Position numbers and translations under genes: made by a program. This document shows positions 15,360 through 22,826 of a stretch of DNA of 33,420 nt, one piece after another (position 1 is the first letter of the stretch; each line of letters opens with the position of its first letter). The stretch spans positions 1 to 33,420 of the forward strand of contig JAETRV010000029.1 of assembly GCA_021770005.1 (NCBI GenBank), in the 5' to 3' direction. The stretch comes from Anaerotruncus sp. (GTDB lineage: Bacteria; Bacillota; Clostridia; Oscillospirales; Ruminococcaceae). The notes under the pieces were generated by a model that was not told the DNA's origin, did not search any database, and saw only the letters and a list, made by a program, of their open reading frames with translations.

Positions 15360-16631
15360 TTATTTTACAGTGACATTCTTGAAATACCAGTTGATACCGC
15401 CGGTGATGGTGGCATCGTCCAGCTTCTCGCCCTCAGCGCAGACAACATTCCCCTGGTTGTCCTCGATCGGGCCGGTGAACACATCCCACTCGCCGCTCAT
15501 GATCTTCTGCTGTGCAGCGTCAATCGCCTCCGCAGTGCCCTCTTCACAGAGGTCGGAGAGCGGGGAGTATGCAACAAGGCCATCCGCCATGCCGCCAAAA
15601 TAGTTCTGGCCGTTCCACTCGCCCGAAATCACACGCTGGACAGCCGCGGTGTAGTAGGCCGACCAATCCCAGACAGTCGAAGTCAGGACCGCCTTGGGCG
15701 CATCCTTGGACATATCCGAGTTGTAGCCAACGCCCCAGACGCCCTTTTCCTCAGCCGCGAGCTGGGGGTTGGGGGTGTCGCAGTGCTGGCCGATCACGTC
15801 ACAGCCCTCGGCGATCAGCGCTTCCGCAGCCTGTTTTTCGCCCTCGGGATCAAACCAGCTGCCGGTGACCTTGACATAGACTTCCGCATCCGGGTTGACC
15901 GAGTAAACGCCCATTGCGAACGCGTCACAGCCACCGGTGACCTCCGAGTTCTCGTTGTTCTGCGCGGCAACATAACCGATCTTGTTGGTCTTGGTCTTGA
16001 GGCCCGCGGCGATACCGGTCAGGTAGCGCGCCTGATAGATCCGGCCGAAATAGTTGTTGAAGTTTGCGCCGTTGCTCTTATAGCCGGTGCCGTGCGAGAT
16101 GATAACCTCCGGATACTCCTCAGCGATTGCCTCACAGGTATCCATATAACCCCAGCTGGTCGCAAAGATGAGCTGGCAGCCTTCCTCGATGCACTCGAGG
16201 ATTGCGGTCTCGATCGCGCTGGCATCCTGATCGTTGACATTGTTCTTGCGGATGATCTGTTCCGGCTTAAGGCCGAGATTCTCCTGCATCCCGACGATCC
16301 CCTGATCGTGGGTGTAGGTGTAGCCCGAACCTTCTGCCGGATCGGTGATGTGGATGACGCCAATCTTGAGGTCCTCAGCTGCGATTGCCGGGAACGGGTC
16401 GCTGCTCGCGCCGAACCATGCGGAACCCGTCGAATCGGACGGACGCTCGGGAGACGCGGACGATACCTCCGACGGCGCGGGGGCAGGCTCCGCACTCTGA
16501 GACTGGGCCGGGGCTTCCGAACTTGCGGGCGCAGAGCTGGCCGGAGCGCTCGAGCTGCCGCCGCAGCCCGACGCAAATGCCAGCATCGAGACCGCCAGCA
16601 GGGACGCCAAAATCCGTTTCAGTTGATTCAT
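15360..16631 (-). CDS. BMP-family (PnrA-like) substrate-binding lipoprotein
   Basis: A 423-residue extracellular binding protein for nucleosides. The N-terminus has a lysine/arginine start (MNQLKR), a hydrophobic segment and a lipobox-like ASGC, then a Ser/Ala/Pro-rich linker (about residues 25-75) tethering the domain to the membrane. The mature part (DLKIGVIHITDPAEGSGYTY, then IFATSWGYMD and GCDVIGQHCDTPN) matches the BMP/PnrA (TmpC) family, which binds purine nucleosides. The start at 16631 has AGGAGG nine bases upstream; a frame to 16658 lacks one. It is the first gene of the transporter operon, downstream of xpt, and is followed by its own terminator. Confidence 0.94.
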   Translation of the reverse strand: MNQLKRILASLLAVSMLAFASGCGGSSSAPASSAPASSEAPAQSQSAEPAPAPSEVSSASPERPSDSTGSAWFGASSDPFPAIAAEDLKIGVIHITDPAEGSGYTYTHDQGIVGMQENLGLKPEQIIRKNNVNDQDASAIETAILECIEEGCQLIFATSWGYMDTCEAIAEEYPEVIISHGTGYKSNGANFNNYFGRIYQARYLTGIAAGLKTKTNKIGYVAAQNNENSEVTGGCDAFAMGVYSVNPDAEVYVKVTGSWFDPEGEKQAAEALIAEGCDVIGQHCDTPNPQLAAEEKGVWGVGYNSDMSKDAPKAVLTSTVWDWSAYYTAAVQRVISGEWNGQNYFGGMADGLVAYSPLSDLCEEGTAEAIDAAQQKIMSGEWDVFTGPIEDNQGNVVCAEGEKLDDATITGGINWYFKNVTVK

Positions 16632-16711
16632 TCGTTTTTTCCTCCTGTTTTCATTCAATCTTCCTAAACTCTATTGCAACCGGCCGAATTGCCGGGTACA
16701 AGCGAATCAAG

Positions 16712-16882
16712 AACCAAAAGTTTCGCCCGCCTTTTCAAAGGCGGCAGGGTCGAGGGGCGGAGCCCCCGCCGCCGCGCGCACGCGGCGGAATACTTTATCC
16801 TGAGAAGCGCATTTTTGGGTGAATTGGCTCTGACCACAGGTCAAAGCCAAGAGGGGCTTTTTGCAAGAGAAAAAGCCCCTTT
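16712..16882 (+). repeat. Intergenic modular repeat, copy E (full length)
   Basis: Full element: AACCAAAAGTTTC, stem GCCCGCC/GGCGGC, GGGTCGAGGGGC/GCCCC hairpin, GC stem, a conserved stretch (ACTTTATCCTGAGAAGCGCATTTTTGGGTGAATT in two parts), a second variable stem at 16824-16850 (TTGGCT.TGACC/GGTCA.AGCCAA) and a terminator-like hairpin at 16852-16880 (AGGGGCTTTTT/AAAAAGCCCCT). That last hairpin directly follows the xpt stop on the minus strand and probably ends the xpt transcript. Confidence 0.85.
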
Positions 16883-16885
16883 CAA

Positions 16886-17467
16886 TTACTCCCCGCGGAA
16901 GAACAGTTCGCCGGTCTGGTCGTCCATCCGGTCGACGATGGCGAGCGATTCCACCCGCACCCCGCTCCCACGGATCAGCTTCCCGCCGTCCTGGAACCCT
17001 TTTTCGATCACGATCCCCGCGCCTACCAATGTGGCGCCCGAATCCTCCACCAGCTTGCACAGCCCCTGGAGCGCGCTGCCCTTGGCGAGGAAATCATCGA
17101 TAATCAGCACCCGGTCCTGCGGGCCGAGAAACTTTTTCGAGACAAGGATATCGTACACCCGGCCATGCGTAAAGCTCTCGACCCGGGAGGTGAACACCTC
17201 GCCGTCGATATTCTTGCTCTGGCTCTTCTTTGCAAAAACGACCGGCACATCGAAATACTGCGCTGCAATGCAGGCGATCCCGATGCCGGACGCTTCGATG
17301 GTCAGTATTTTATTGACGCCGCAGCCGTCAAACCGCCGCTTGAACTCCTTGCCGATCTCGGCAAACAGGCGGACATCCATCTGGTGGTTCAGGAAGCTGT
17401 CCACCTTGAGGACATTGCCCGCCTTGACAAGCCCGTCTTTGCAGATCCGTTGTTTCAAAAGCTCCAT
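16886..17467 (-). CDS. xpt: Xanthine phosphoribosyltransferase
   Basis: Converts xanthine and PRPP to XMP in purine salvage. At 193 residues it has the usual length. The start is MELLKQRI, the N-terminal half has [22 protein letters not shown] is the conserved base-binding region, and [14 protein letters not shown] is the PRPP-binding loop of the family. The start at 17467 has GGAGGG five bases upstream; a longer frame to 17515 does not fit the family. It precedes the nucleoside transporter operon on the same strand, and the two likely serve the same salvage pathway. Many Firmicutes control xpt with a guanine riboswitch, but no purine riboswitch core is visible in this leader. A promoter lies at 17567-17595, overlapped by a palindrome. 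Confidence 0.94.
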   Translation of the reverse strand: MELLKQRICKDGLVKAGNVLKVDSFLNHQMDVRLFAEIGKEFKRRFDGCGVNKILTIEASGIGIACIAAQYFDVPVVFAKKSQSKNIDGEVFTSRVESFTHGRVYDILVSKKFLGPQDRVLIIDDFLAKGSALQGLCKLVEDSGATLVGAGIVIEKGFQDGGKLIRGSGVRVESLAIVDRMDDQTGELFFRGE

Positions 17468-17555
17468 GTCAGCCCTCCAAAAGAAAACGGGAAGCCATTC
17501 CTTTGAGTGACGCAAAACAACAGCTTCCTACCACAACCGACGTTTTTTTACAAAT

Positions 17556-17581
17556 AAGATACTTCCAGTTTATCGTATCTT
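17556..17581. promoter_or_regulatory. Palindrome over the xpt -10, candidate operator
   Basis: AAGATAC and GTATCTT are a perfect 7-bp inverted repeat with a 12-bp spacer that contains the putative -10 box of the xpt promoter. This is a typical repressor-site position. Alternatively it is an early RNA hairpin. Confidence 0.4.
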
Positions 17582-17595
17582 TACAATTTCTTCAA
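17567..17595 (-). promoter_or_regulatory. Candidate sigma-A promoter of xpt
   Basis: On the minus strand, TTGAAG (17595-17590), a 17-bp spacer and TAAACT (17572-17567), giving a leader of about 90 nt. Confidence 0.5.
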
Positions 17596-17615
17596 CCGGT
17601 CAAATTGCAAGAAAT

Positions 17616-17693
17616 AAACAGGGAAATTACCCCCGGTTTTATCAATAACGCATATGAAGCCGCTCTTTCTCCCTGTTTCCGATCCAAAACCGG
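17616..17693. repeat. Two interleaved inverted repeats (pseudoknot-like)
   Basis: AAACAGGGA (17616-17624) pairs with TCCCTGTTT (17670-17678), and CCGGTTTT (17633-17640) pairs with AAAACCGG (17686-17693). Both are perfect and their order is A-B-A'-B', so a transcript of either strand could form an H-type pseudoknot or switch between two folds. The block lies between the divergent xpt and XRE-cupin promoters and outside both predicted transcripts. The surrounding 17468-17816 stretch holds the two promoters, the palindrome at 17556-17581 and no gene. Confidence 0.6.
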
Positions 17694-17727
17694 CAGATTT
17701 GCAGGGTAAAAAAAGGATTCCGACCTC

Positions 17728-17756
17728 TTGCCAACTGGCTATGCGGCGTGTAAAAT
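17728..17756 (+). promoter_or_regulatory. Sigma-A promoter of the XRE-cupin gene
   Basis: TTGCCA at 17728-17733, a 17-bp spacer and TAAAAT at 17751-17756, about 55 bp before the start codon. Confidence 0.75.
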
Positions 17757-17816
17757 AAAGGCTGAAATATTCGCAACAGAAAATAAGGTATCCAAAACGA
17801 AACGGAGGAGAGCGGT

Positions 17817-18365
17817 ATGAACGATCAAATCAGGCAGATCGCCGGGCGGATCCGGGAGCTGCGGGAGATTCTGGAAGTGGATGCGGACGCGCTGGCCCGG
17901 CAGGTGAACGTTTCGCCGGAAATCTACCAGCGCTATGAAAATGCGGAAGCGGACATCCCCATCGGGGTGATCTATGGGGTGGCCGAGGCGCTCAATGTGG
18001 ACCCGACCGTCCTGCTGACCGGTGACGCGCCGCGGATGAGCGATTACACGATCGTCCGCGGCGGAAAAGGGGTGTCGGTCGAACGGTACGACGGATACAA
18101 ATTCAGCTCGCTCGCGTTCAACTATATCGGGCGGATGTTCGACCCGATGATCGTTGATCTCGAGCCGATGGAAAAAGGCCCCGAACTGGTGGTACACGGC
18201 GGGCAGGAGTTCAACTACGTGATCGAGGGGACCGTCCAGCTCGTGATTGGCGGGCGGGAATTCCTGCTCGAAGCGGGGGACAGCGCATTCTTTAATCCGA
18301 TGACCCCGCATGGACAGCGCGCGGTCGGCGGGCCGGTGCGGTTCCTCACGATTATCAACGAATAG
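17817..18365 (+). CDS. XRE-family regulator with C-terminal cupin domain
   Basis: A 182-residue protein. Residues about 5-65 form an XRE helix-turn-helix (IRQIAGRIRELREILEV, then LARQVNVSPEIYQRYENA), and residues about 105-180 form a small cupin barrel (VVHGGQEFNYVIEGTVQLV and GDSAFFNPMTPHGQRA supply the metal- or ligand-binding positions). Such proteins sense a small ligand and regulate adjacent genes. It has GGAGGAG six bases before ATG and its own promoter. The acyl-CoA synthetase begins 12 bp after its stop, which points to control of that gene, perhaps in response to its substrate. The ligand is unknown. Confidence 0.92.
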   Translation: MNDQIRQIAGRIRELREILEVDADALARQVNVSPEIYQRYENAEADIPIGVIYGVAEALNVDPTVLLTGDAPRMSDYTIVRGGKGVSVERYDGYKFSSLAFNYIGRMFDPMIVDLEPMEKGPELVVHGGQEFNYVIEGTVQLVIGGREFLLEAGDSAFFNPMTPHGQRAVGGPVRFLTIINE

Positions 18366-18377
18366 GGGGTGGCTGCA

Positions 18378-20045
18378 ATGGTGGAAAAATTTCTTCCCCG
18401 GATGGAGTTCGACTCCTACGAGGATTTCAAGGCAAACTACCGGCTCAATATCCCGGAGGGGTTCAACTTCGCCTACGATGTGATCGACGGCTGGGCGGAA
18501 CAGGACCCGGATAAGCCCGCGCTCGTCTGGGTGGACGGCGGGCACCATGAAAAACGGCTCTCGTTCGGAGACCTCTCCCGTCTCTCCAATCAGGCGGCCT
18601 GCTTTTACCAGTCGCTCGGCATCCAAAAGGGAGACTTCGTGATGTTGGTGCTCAAGCAGAGGGTCGAAACCTGGGTTTGTATGCTCGCGCTGCACAAGCT
18701 CGGCGCGGTCGTGATTCCGGCGACCTACCAGCTCATGCCCCATGACATCGAATACCGCTGCAACAAGGCGGGCATCCGGATGATTACCTGTGTGGACGAG
18801 CCCGAGCTGCTCTATAACATCCAGCAGGTGCGCTCCCAGTGCCCGACGCTGGCGCACGTCGCGGTGGTCGGCGGGGAAATCCCGGACGGGTTTCTCGATT
18901 TCCGGCGGGAGGTTGCGAAGTTTGGGTTCTCGTTCCCGCGTCCGACCGGCGAACAGGCCACCTGCAATGACGACCTGATGCTCGGTTACTTCACCTCGGG
19001 CACCACCGGAATGCCCAAACTGATCGTCCACAACTTCACCTACCCGCTCGGGCACATCACCACCGCCTATTACTGGCATCAGGTGCAGGACGGCGGCCTG
19101 CATTTTGTCCAAGCGGACTCCGGCTGGGCCAAGTTCGGCTGGGGGAAAATCTATGGGCAATGGATCTGCGGGGCGGTGATCGTGGCCTACGACGTGGAGG
19201 GGCGGTTCGACCCGCATCATCTGCTTACCACCCTGGAGCGGCTGCGCCCGACCACCTTCTGCGCGCCGCCCACCGTCTACCGGTTCCTGATCAAGGAGGA
19301 CCTCTCCAAATATGACCTCTCCTCCCTCAAACGGTGCACCATCGCGGGCGAGCCGCTCAACCCCGAGGTGTTCAACCAGTTCAAGAAGGCCACCGGTCTG
19401 GAACTGGCCGAGGGGTTTGGACAGTCGGAAACCACCGTCATCATCGCGAACTTCCCCTGGTTCCCGCCCAAGCCCGGCTCGACCGGCAAGTTCTCCCCGC
19501 TCTACGACCTCGACATTGTGGACGAGGACGGCAACCCGTGTGAGGATGGTATTGTGGGCACGATCGTGGTCAAAAACCTCGACAAATTCCGCCCGGCGGG
19601 CCTGCTGGTCGAATACCGCGGTGACCCGGACGCGAACGCCGCCTCGTTTTACAACAACATGTACTCGACCGGCGACACCGCCTGGCGGGACAGCGAAGGC
19701 TATATCTGGTTTGTGGGCCGCAACGACGACGTAATCAAATGCTCCGGCTACCGGATTGGGCCGTTCGAGGTCGAGAGCGCGCTGCTGACCCATCCGTCGG
19801 TGTTGGAATGTGCGGTCACCGCTGCGCCCGACCCGGTGCGCGGGCAGGTGGTCAAGGCGACTGTTGTGCTGGCGCGGGGGTATCAGGCGTCCGATGCGCT
19901 CAAAAAAGAGCTGCAAAACCACGTCAAAAAGGAGACTGCGCCGTATAAATATCCGCGGATCGTCGAGTTCGTGGACGAGCTGCCCAAGACCCTTTCGGGC
20001 AAGATTAAACGCAAGCAGATCCGCTTGGAGGACCAAAAAAGCTGA
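18378..20045 (+). CDS. AMP-forming acyl-CoA synthetase family protein
   Basis: A 555-residue adenylate-forming ligase that activates a carboxylic acid with ATP and transfers it to CoA. Core motifs are FTSGTTGMPKLIVHN (P-loop), GFGQSETT, YSTGDTAWRD, GRNDDVIKCSGYRIGP and the C-terminal PKTLSGKIKRKQI with the catalytic Lys. Overall it resembles medium-chain or acetyl/aryl acyl-CoA synthetases; the substrate cannot be decided from sequence. I use the ATG at 18378 with GGGGG upstream rather than GTG at 18369. It forms a two-gene operon with the XRE-cupin gene. No U-tailed terminator follows; a short hairpin (ACGCGG/CCGCGT) lies at about 20061-20078. Confidence 0.93.
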   Translation: MVEKFLPRMEFDSYEDFKANYRLNIPEGFNFAYDVIDGWAEQDPDKPALVWVDGGHHEKRLSFGDLSRLSNQAACFYQSLGIQKGDFVMLVLKQRVETWVCMLALHKLGAVVIPATYQLMPHDIEYRCNKAGIRMITCVDEPELLYNIQQVRSQCPTLAHVAVVGGEIPDGFLDFRREVAKFGFSFPRPTGEQATCNDDLMLGYFTSGTTGMPKLIVHNFTYPLGHITTAYYWHQVQDGGLHFVQADSGWAKFGWGKIYGQWICGAVIVAYDVEGRFDPHHLLTTLERLRPTTFCAPPTVYRFLIKEDLSKYDLSSLKRCTIAGEPLNPEVFNQFKKATGLELAEGFGQSETTVIIANFPWFPPKPGSTGKFSPLYDLDIVDEDGNPCEDGIVGTIVVKNLDKFRPAGLLVEYRGDPDANAASFYNNMYSTGDTAWRDSEGYIWFVGRNDDVIKCSGYRIGPFEVESALLTHPSVLECAVTAAPDPVRGQVVKATVVLARGYQASDALKKELQNHVKKETAPYKYPRIVEFVDELPKTLSGKIKRKQIRLEDQKS

Positions 20046-20084
20046 AATGTCTGGAAATTGACGCGGATTTTTCCGCGTAAACCC

Positions 20085-20113
20085 TTGCATTAGATGCAAA
20101 CCTGTGGTAAAAT
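20085..20113 (+). promoter_or_regulatory. Sigma-A promoter of the rimP-nusA-infB operon
   Basis: TTGCAT at 20085-20090, a 17-bp spacer and TAAAAT at 20108-20113. The expected start is near 20120, leaving a leader of about 70 nt that contains the hairpin at 20142-20169. Confidence 0.8.
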
Positions 20114-20141
20114 GGCAGATAGTAAGAATAGACAATGACGT

Positions 20142-20169
20142 GAAAGAGTGAGGAACGCCTCACTCTTTC
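20142..20169 (+). promoter_or_regulatory. Perfect 12-bp leader hairpin before rimP
   Basis: GAAAGAGTGAGG and CCTCACTCTTTC pair perfectly around a 4-nt loop (AACG). It ends about 10 bases before the rimP ribosome binding site, with only a short GTTT after it. Similar hairpins are, to my recollection, common before rimP-nusA in Clostridia, where NusA autocontrol is a plausible function. Confidence 0.65.
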
Positions 20170-20191
20170 GTTTATGTATGGGGGGATTGGG

Positions 20192-20683
20192 TTGGCCCAA
20201 CCGAAAGGGAAAAAACAAAACACCGCCGCAGTCTGCGAAGCGCTCGCCGCGCCGGTGGCGGAACAGCTGGGCATCTACTTCTGGGATGTGGTATTCGAGA
20301 AGGAGGGCGCGGGCTGGTATCTGCGCTATTACATCGACAAGGACCCGGATGGGATCGACCTCGACACCTGCGAGGCGTTCTCCCGCGCGGTCAGCGACCT
20401 GCTCGACGCTGCCGACCCGATCGAACAGAGTTACTGCCTCGAGGTCGGTTCGCCGGGTGTGGAGCGCAAACTATCCAAGGGCTGGCATTTTGAGAAGTAT
20501 ATGGGCTGGGATGTGCTGGTCCGTCTGATCCGCCCGGTGGATGGCGTCCGGGAGTTCGTAGGGGAGCTGGCCGCTTATGATGGTGCGAATGGTACCGTCA
20601 CCATCAACCTCGACGAGGACAGCCAGATGGAATTCACCATGGACGAAACCGCGTTTGTGCGGCTCTATGACCAAACGCTTTAG
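20192..20683 (+). CDS. rimP: Ribosome maturation factor RimP
   Basis: Needed for assembly of the 30S subunit. The 163-residue product has the RimP two-domain layout: an N-terminal alpha/beta domain (APVAEQLGIYFWDVVFEKEG, YIDKDPDGIDLDTCEAFSRA, LEVGSPGVERKL) and a C-terminal SH3-like barrel. LEVGSPG is the family signature. I favour a TTG start at 20192 (MAQPKGKKQN) because GGGGGGA lies five bases upstream and family members start this way; the ATG at 20174 lies directly after the leader hairpin and has no ribosome binding site. It is first in the rimP-to-ribF cluster. Unusually, a 360-bp repeat-filled gap separates it from nusA. Confidence 0.9.
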   Translation: MAQPKGKKQNTAAVCEALAAPVAEQLGIYFWDVVFEKEGAGWYLRYYIDKDPDGIDLDTCEAFSRAVSDLLDAADPIEQSYCLEVGSPGVERKLSKGWHFEKYMGWDVLVRLIRPVDGVREFVGELAAYDGANGTVTINLDEDSQMEFTMDETAFVRLYDQTL

Positions 20684-20693
20684 CAGGTTCGTG

Positions 20694-20992
20694 CGAGGGG
20701 CTTTTTCTCTTGCAAAAAGCCCCTCTTGCCGCTTCGCGGCAATTCACCCGACTGCCGCCGTACTGCGAGCCGCAGCGAGCGTTTCGGAGCGCAACCGCTG
20801 AAAGCGGCTCTTGGCGCGAAGATCGGCGTGCATAGGCCAACCGACGCGAAGCGTCGGCTCTTAGGCCGGAGTAAAATGCGCTTCTCAGGCGGGCGCCCGG
20901 CGCCCAAGAGGGGTTCCGCCGCGTGCGCGCGGCGGCGGGGGCTCTGCCCCTCGACCCCGCCGCCTTTGAAAAGGCGGGCGAAACTTTTGGTT
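20694..20992 (-). repeat. Intergenic modular repeat, copy F with nested insertion
   Basis: Fills the rimP-nusA gap. Reading plus: hairpin GAGGGGCTTTTT/AAAAAGCCCCTC (20695-20725), variable stem TTGCCGC/GCGGCAA (20726-20742), AATTCACCC, then an inserted block of about 120 bp (20750-20872) made of mini-palindromes such as CCGACGCGAAGCGTCGG. After that come the conserved AAAATGCGCTTCTCAGG, a GGGCGCCCGGCGCCC palindrome, the GC stem, the GCCCC/GGGGC hairpin, stem GCCGCCTTT/AAAAGGCGGGC and the AACTTTTGGTT end. Copies E and G lack the insertion. No gene is seen in 20684-21045. Confidence 0.85.
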
Positions 20993-21045
20993 AAGATCTA
21001 AGATTAAGATAAATTGTGTGAGAATGATTGGGAGGGGTCTGGAAA

Positions 21046-22134
21046 ATGGCTGGAAGAACCAAGTCCAAGGAGAAGGAAAAGGACAACACTGCTGAATTTT
21101 TTGAGGCGCTCGCGCTGCTTGAGCAGGAGAAAGGAATCCCTGCGGCGCTGCTCGCCGAAAAGATTGCCACCGCAATCGGCAACGCCATCCGCCGCGATAT
21201 GGGCGCTTCGGACGACAGCGTTGTTGAGATCGACCCGGTGACCCGGCGGTTCTATGTGGCGATGCGCAAGGAGGTCGTGGACGACATCTTCGACCCGGCA
21301 CAGGAAATCCTGCCGGAAGAGGCGGTCAAATACAACAGTGCAGCGGTGATCGGCGACATTGTGGAAGTCCCGCTCGACACCCGCCAGTTTGGGCGGATTG
21401 CGGCGCAGACCGCCAAGCATGTCATCCGCCAAGGCATCCGGGAGGTCGAACGTGGGCAGCTGTTCGCCGAATATTCCTCCCGCCAGCACGACATTGTGAC
21501 CGCCACTGTCATTAAAACCGATCCCAAAAAAGGAAATGTCACCCTTGAGATCGGCAAGAGCGAGGCGGTGCTCCCCAAGAGCGAGCAGGTACCCGACGAG
21601 ACCTTCCCCGATAACGCCCGCATCAAGGTCTATGTGGTGGATGTGGTCAACGGTGAGAAAGGCCCGCGCATCATGATCTCCCGCACCCATCCCGGCCTGG
21701 TCAAGCGGCTGTTCGAGATGGAGGTCCCCGAAATCTTCGATGGTACCATCGAAGTGAAGTCGATCTCCCGTGAGGCCGGCTCCCGCACCAAGATCGCGGT
21801 TTGGAGCAACGATGAGAACGTCGACCCGGTCGGCGCCTGCATCGGCCCCAAGGGGCAGCGGGTCTCGGCGATCGTCGAGGAACTGGGCGGCGAGAAGATC
21901 GACGTTGTGAAATATTCCAACGACCCCGCCGAGTTTATCGCGGCTGCGCTTTCGCCCGCTGATGTGCTCTCGGTCGAGGTCGACCCGGACGGCACCAAAT
22001 CCTGCAAAGTCACCGTACCGGACAACCAGCTCTCCCTTGCGATCGGTAACAAAGGGCAGAACGCCCGCCTTGCCGCCAAGCTGACCGGCTGGAAGATCGA
22101 CATCAAACCCGAATCCGGGTTCTATGGCGAGTAA
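21046..22134 (+). CDS. nusA: Transcription termination/antitermination protein NusA
   Basis: Binds RNA polymerase and nascent RNA to modulate pausing, termination and antitermination. The 362-residue form is the short Firmicutes type: N-terminal polymerase-binding domain (to about residue 125), S1 domain (about 135-200, IVTATVIKTD and NVTLEIG), KH1 with VGACIGPKGQRVSAIVEEL and KH2 with IGNKGQNARLAAKLTGWKID. It has no C-terminal acidic repeats, as expected for this phylum. The start at 21046 has GGGAGGGG eight bases upstream. rnpM follows after 12 bp. Confidence 0.97.
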   Translation: MAGRTKSKEKEKDNTAEFFEALALLEQEKGIPAALLAEKIATAIGNAIRRDMGASDDSVVEIDPVTRRFYVAMRKEVVDDIFDPAQEILPEEAVKYNSAAVIGDIVEVPLDTRQFGRIAAQTAKHVIRQGIREVERGQLFAEYSSRQHDIVTATVIKTDPKKGNVTLEIGKSEAVLPKSEQVPDETFPDNARIKVYVVDVVNGEKGPRIMISRTHPGLVKRLFEMEVPEIFDGTIEVKSISREAGSRTKIAVWSNDENVDPVGACIGPKGQRVSAIVEELGGEKIDVVKYSNDPAEFIAAALSPADVLSVEVDPDGTKSCKVTVPDNQLSLAIGNKGQNARLAAKLTGWKIDIKPESGFYGE

Positions 22135-22146
22135 AGGGGCGGGCTT

Positions 22147-22422
22147 ATGGTACAGAAAAAGATACCTGTTCGGATGTGTGCGGGATGCGCGGAGCACAAG
22201 CCTAAAAAGGAGCTCGTGCGGGTGGTGCGCACCCCCGAAGGGGAAATCCTGCTCGACCTGACCGGCAGGAAATCCGGCCGCGGCGCGTATGTATGCCCCA
22301 ACGCCGTCTGCCTGAAAAAGGCGCGCAAGGCCCGCCGGTTCGAGCGGGCGCTCGGCTGCCAGATTCCCGAGGAGGTCTACGACCGGCTCGAGCAGGAGAT
22401 GGAGGCTGGGACAGATGGCTGA
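22147..22422 (+). CDS. rnpM: RNase P modulator RnpM (YlxR family)
   Basis: A 91-residue RNA-binding protein of the YlxR family. The motif RMCAGCAEHKPKKELVRVV and the signature SGRGAYVCPNAVCL are intact. In Bacillus subtilis this protein has been reported to bind RNase P RNA and modulate its activity; I transfer the name by family and by the conserved nusA-ylxR-ylxQ-infB order. It overlaps the next gene by eight bases, so the two are translationally coupled. Confidence 0.9.
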   Translation: MVQKKIPVRMCAGCAEHKPKKELVRVVRTPEGEILLDLTGRKSGRGAYVCPNAVCLKKARKARRFERALGCQIPEEVYDRLEQEMEAGTDG

Positions 22423-22723
22423 CCGGCTGATGGGAGCGGTTTCGCTCTGCCGCAAGGCGGGCAAGCTCCGGATGGGGATGGACTTGGTCTGCGAAGAGGT
22501 GCAGAAGGGCGGAGTCCGGCTGGTGCTGGTCGCGGACGGGGTTTCCGAGCGCTCAGAACGTAAAGTCCGGGAGGCTTGCGAAGCCGGAAAGGTCCCTGTG
22601 CATAGGCTCCCCTGCACCATGGAGGCGCTTGCACAGGTAACAGGTAAAAAATACGGGATTCTCGCGGTCTGCGATGAGGGGTTTGCCGGGATGATCGGCG
22701 GGCTGCTCGGCAGCAAGGCGTAG
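22415..22723 (+). CDS. L7Ae-family ribosomal-like protein YlxQ
   Basis: A 102-residue protein of the L7Ae/L30e/S12e/Gadd45 fold, which binds kink-turn RNA in other members. Typical parts are LMGAVSLCRKAGKLRMG at the N-terminus, RLVLVADGVSERSERKV in the middle and GKKYGILAVCDEGFAGMI at the end. It starts inside the 3' end of rnpM and is followed by a 103-bp gap with a hairpin before infB. The cellular function is uncertain. Confidence 0.88.
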   Translation: MADRLMGAVSLCRKAGKLRMGMDLVCEEVQKGGVRLVLVADGVSERSERKVREACEAGKVPVHRLPCTMEALAQVTGKKYGILAVCDEGFAGMIGGLLGSKA

Positions 22724-22773
22724 ACCCGATGGATATAGAGGAAACGTGCGTTCCGATTCCGCGGCGGTGAGCC

Positions 22774-22803
22774 GGTGGTTTGGCGGGACGCCGGCAAACC
22801 ATC
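22774..22803 (+). repeat. Hairpin before infB
   Basis: GGTGGTTTG...CAAACCATC encloses a smaller GCG/CGC stem. It lies 12-14 bases upstream of the infB ribosome binding site (AGGAGG, 22811-22816) and could influence infB translation or mRNA processing. Confidence 0.5.
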
Positions 22804-22826
22804 GAACGTGAGGAGGAATTGGATAC

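Noticed and set aside
17468-17600. Guanine/purine riboswitch in the xpt leader
   Set aside because: The conserved purine aptamer core segments are absent and the leader is too short.
17503-17709. A 68-codon plus-strand frame in the xpt/XRE-cupin gap
   Set aside because: It starts with TTG without a ribosome binding site and runs across promoters and inverted repeats.
17739-20135. A 798-codon minus-strand frame opposite the XRE-cupin and acyl-CoA synthetase genes
   Set aside because: It spans two real genes antisense, with His/Arg/Pro-rich composition typical of a shadow frame.
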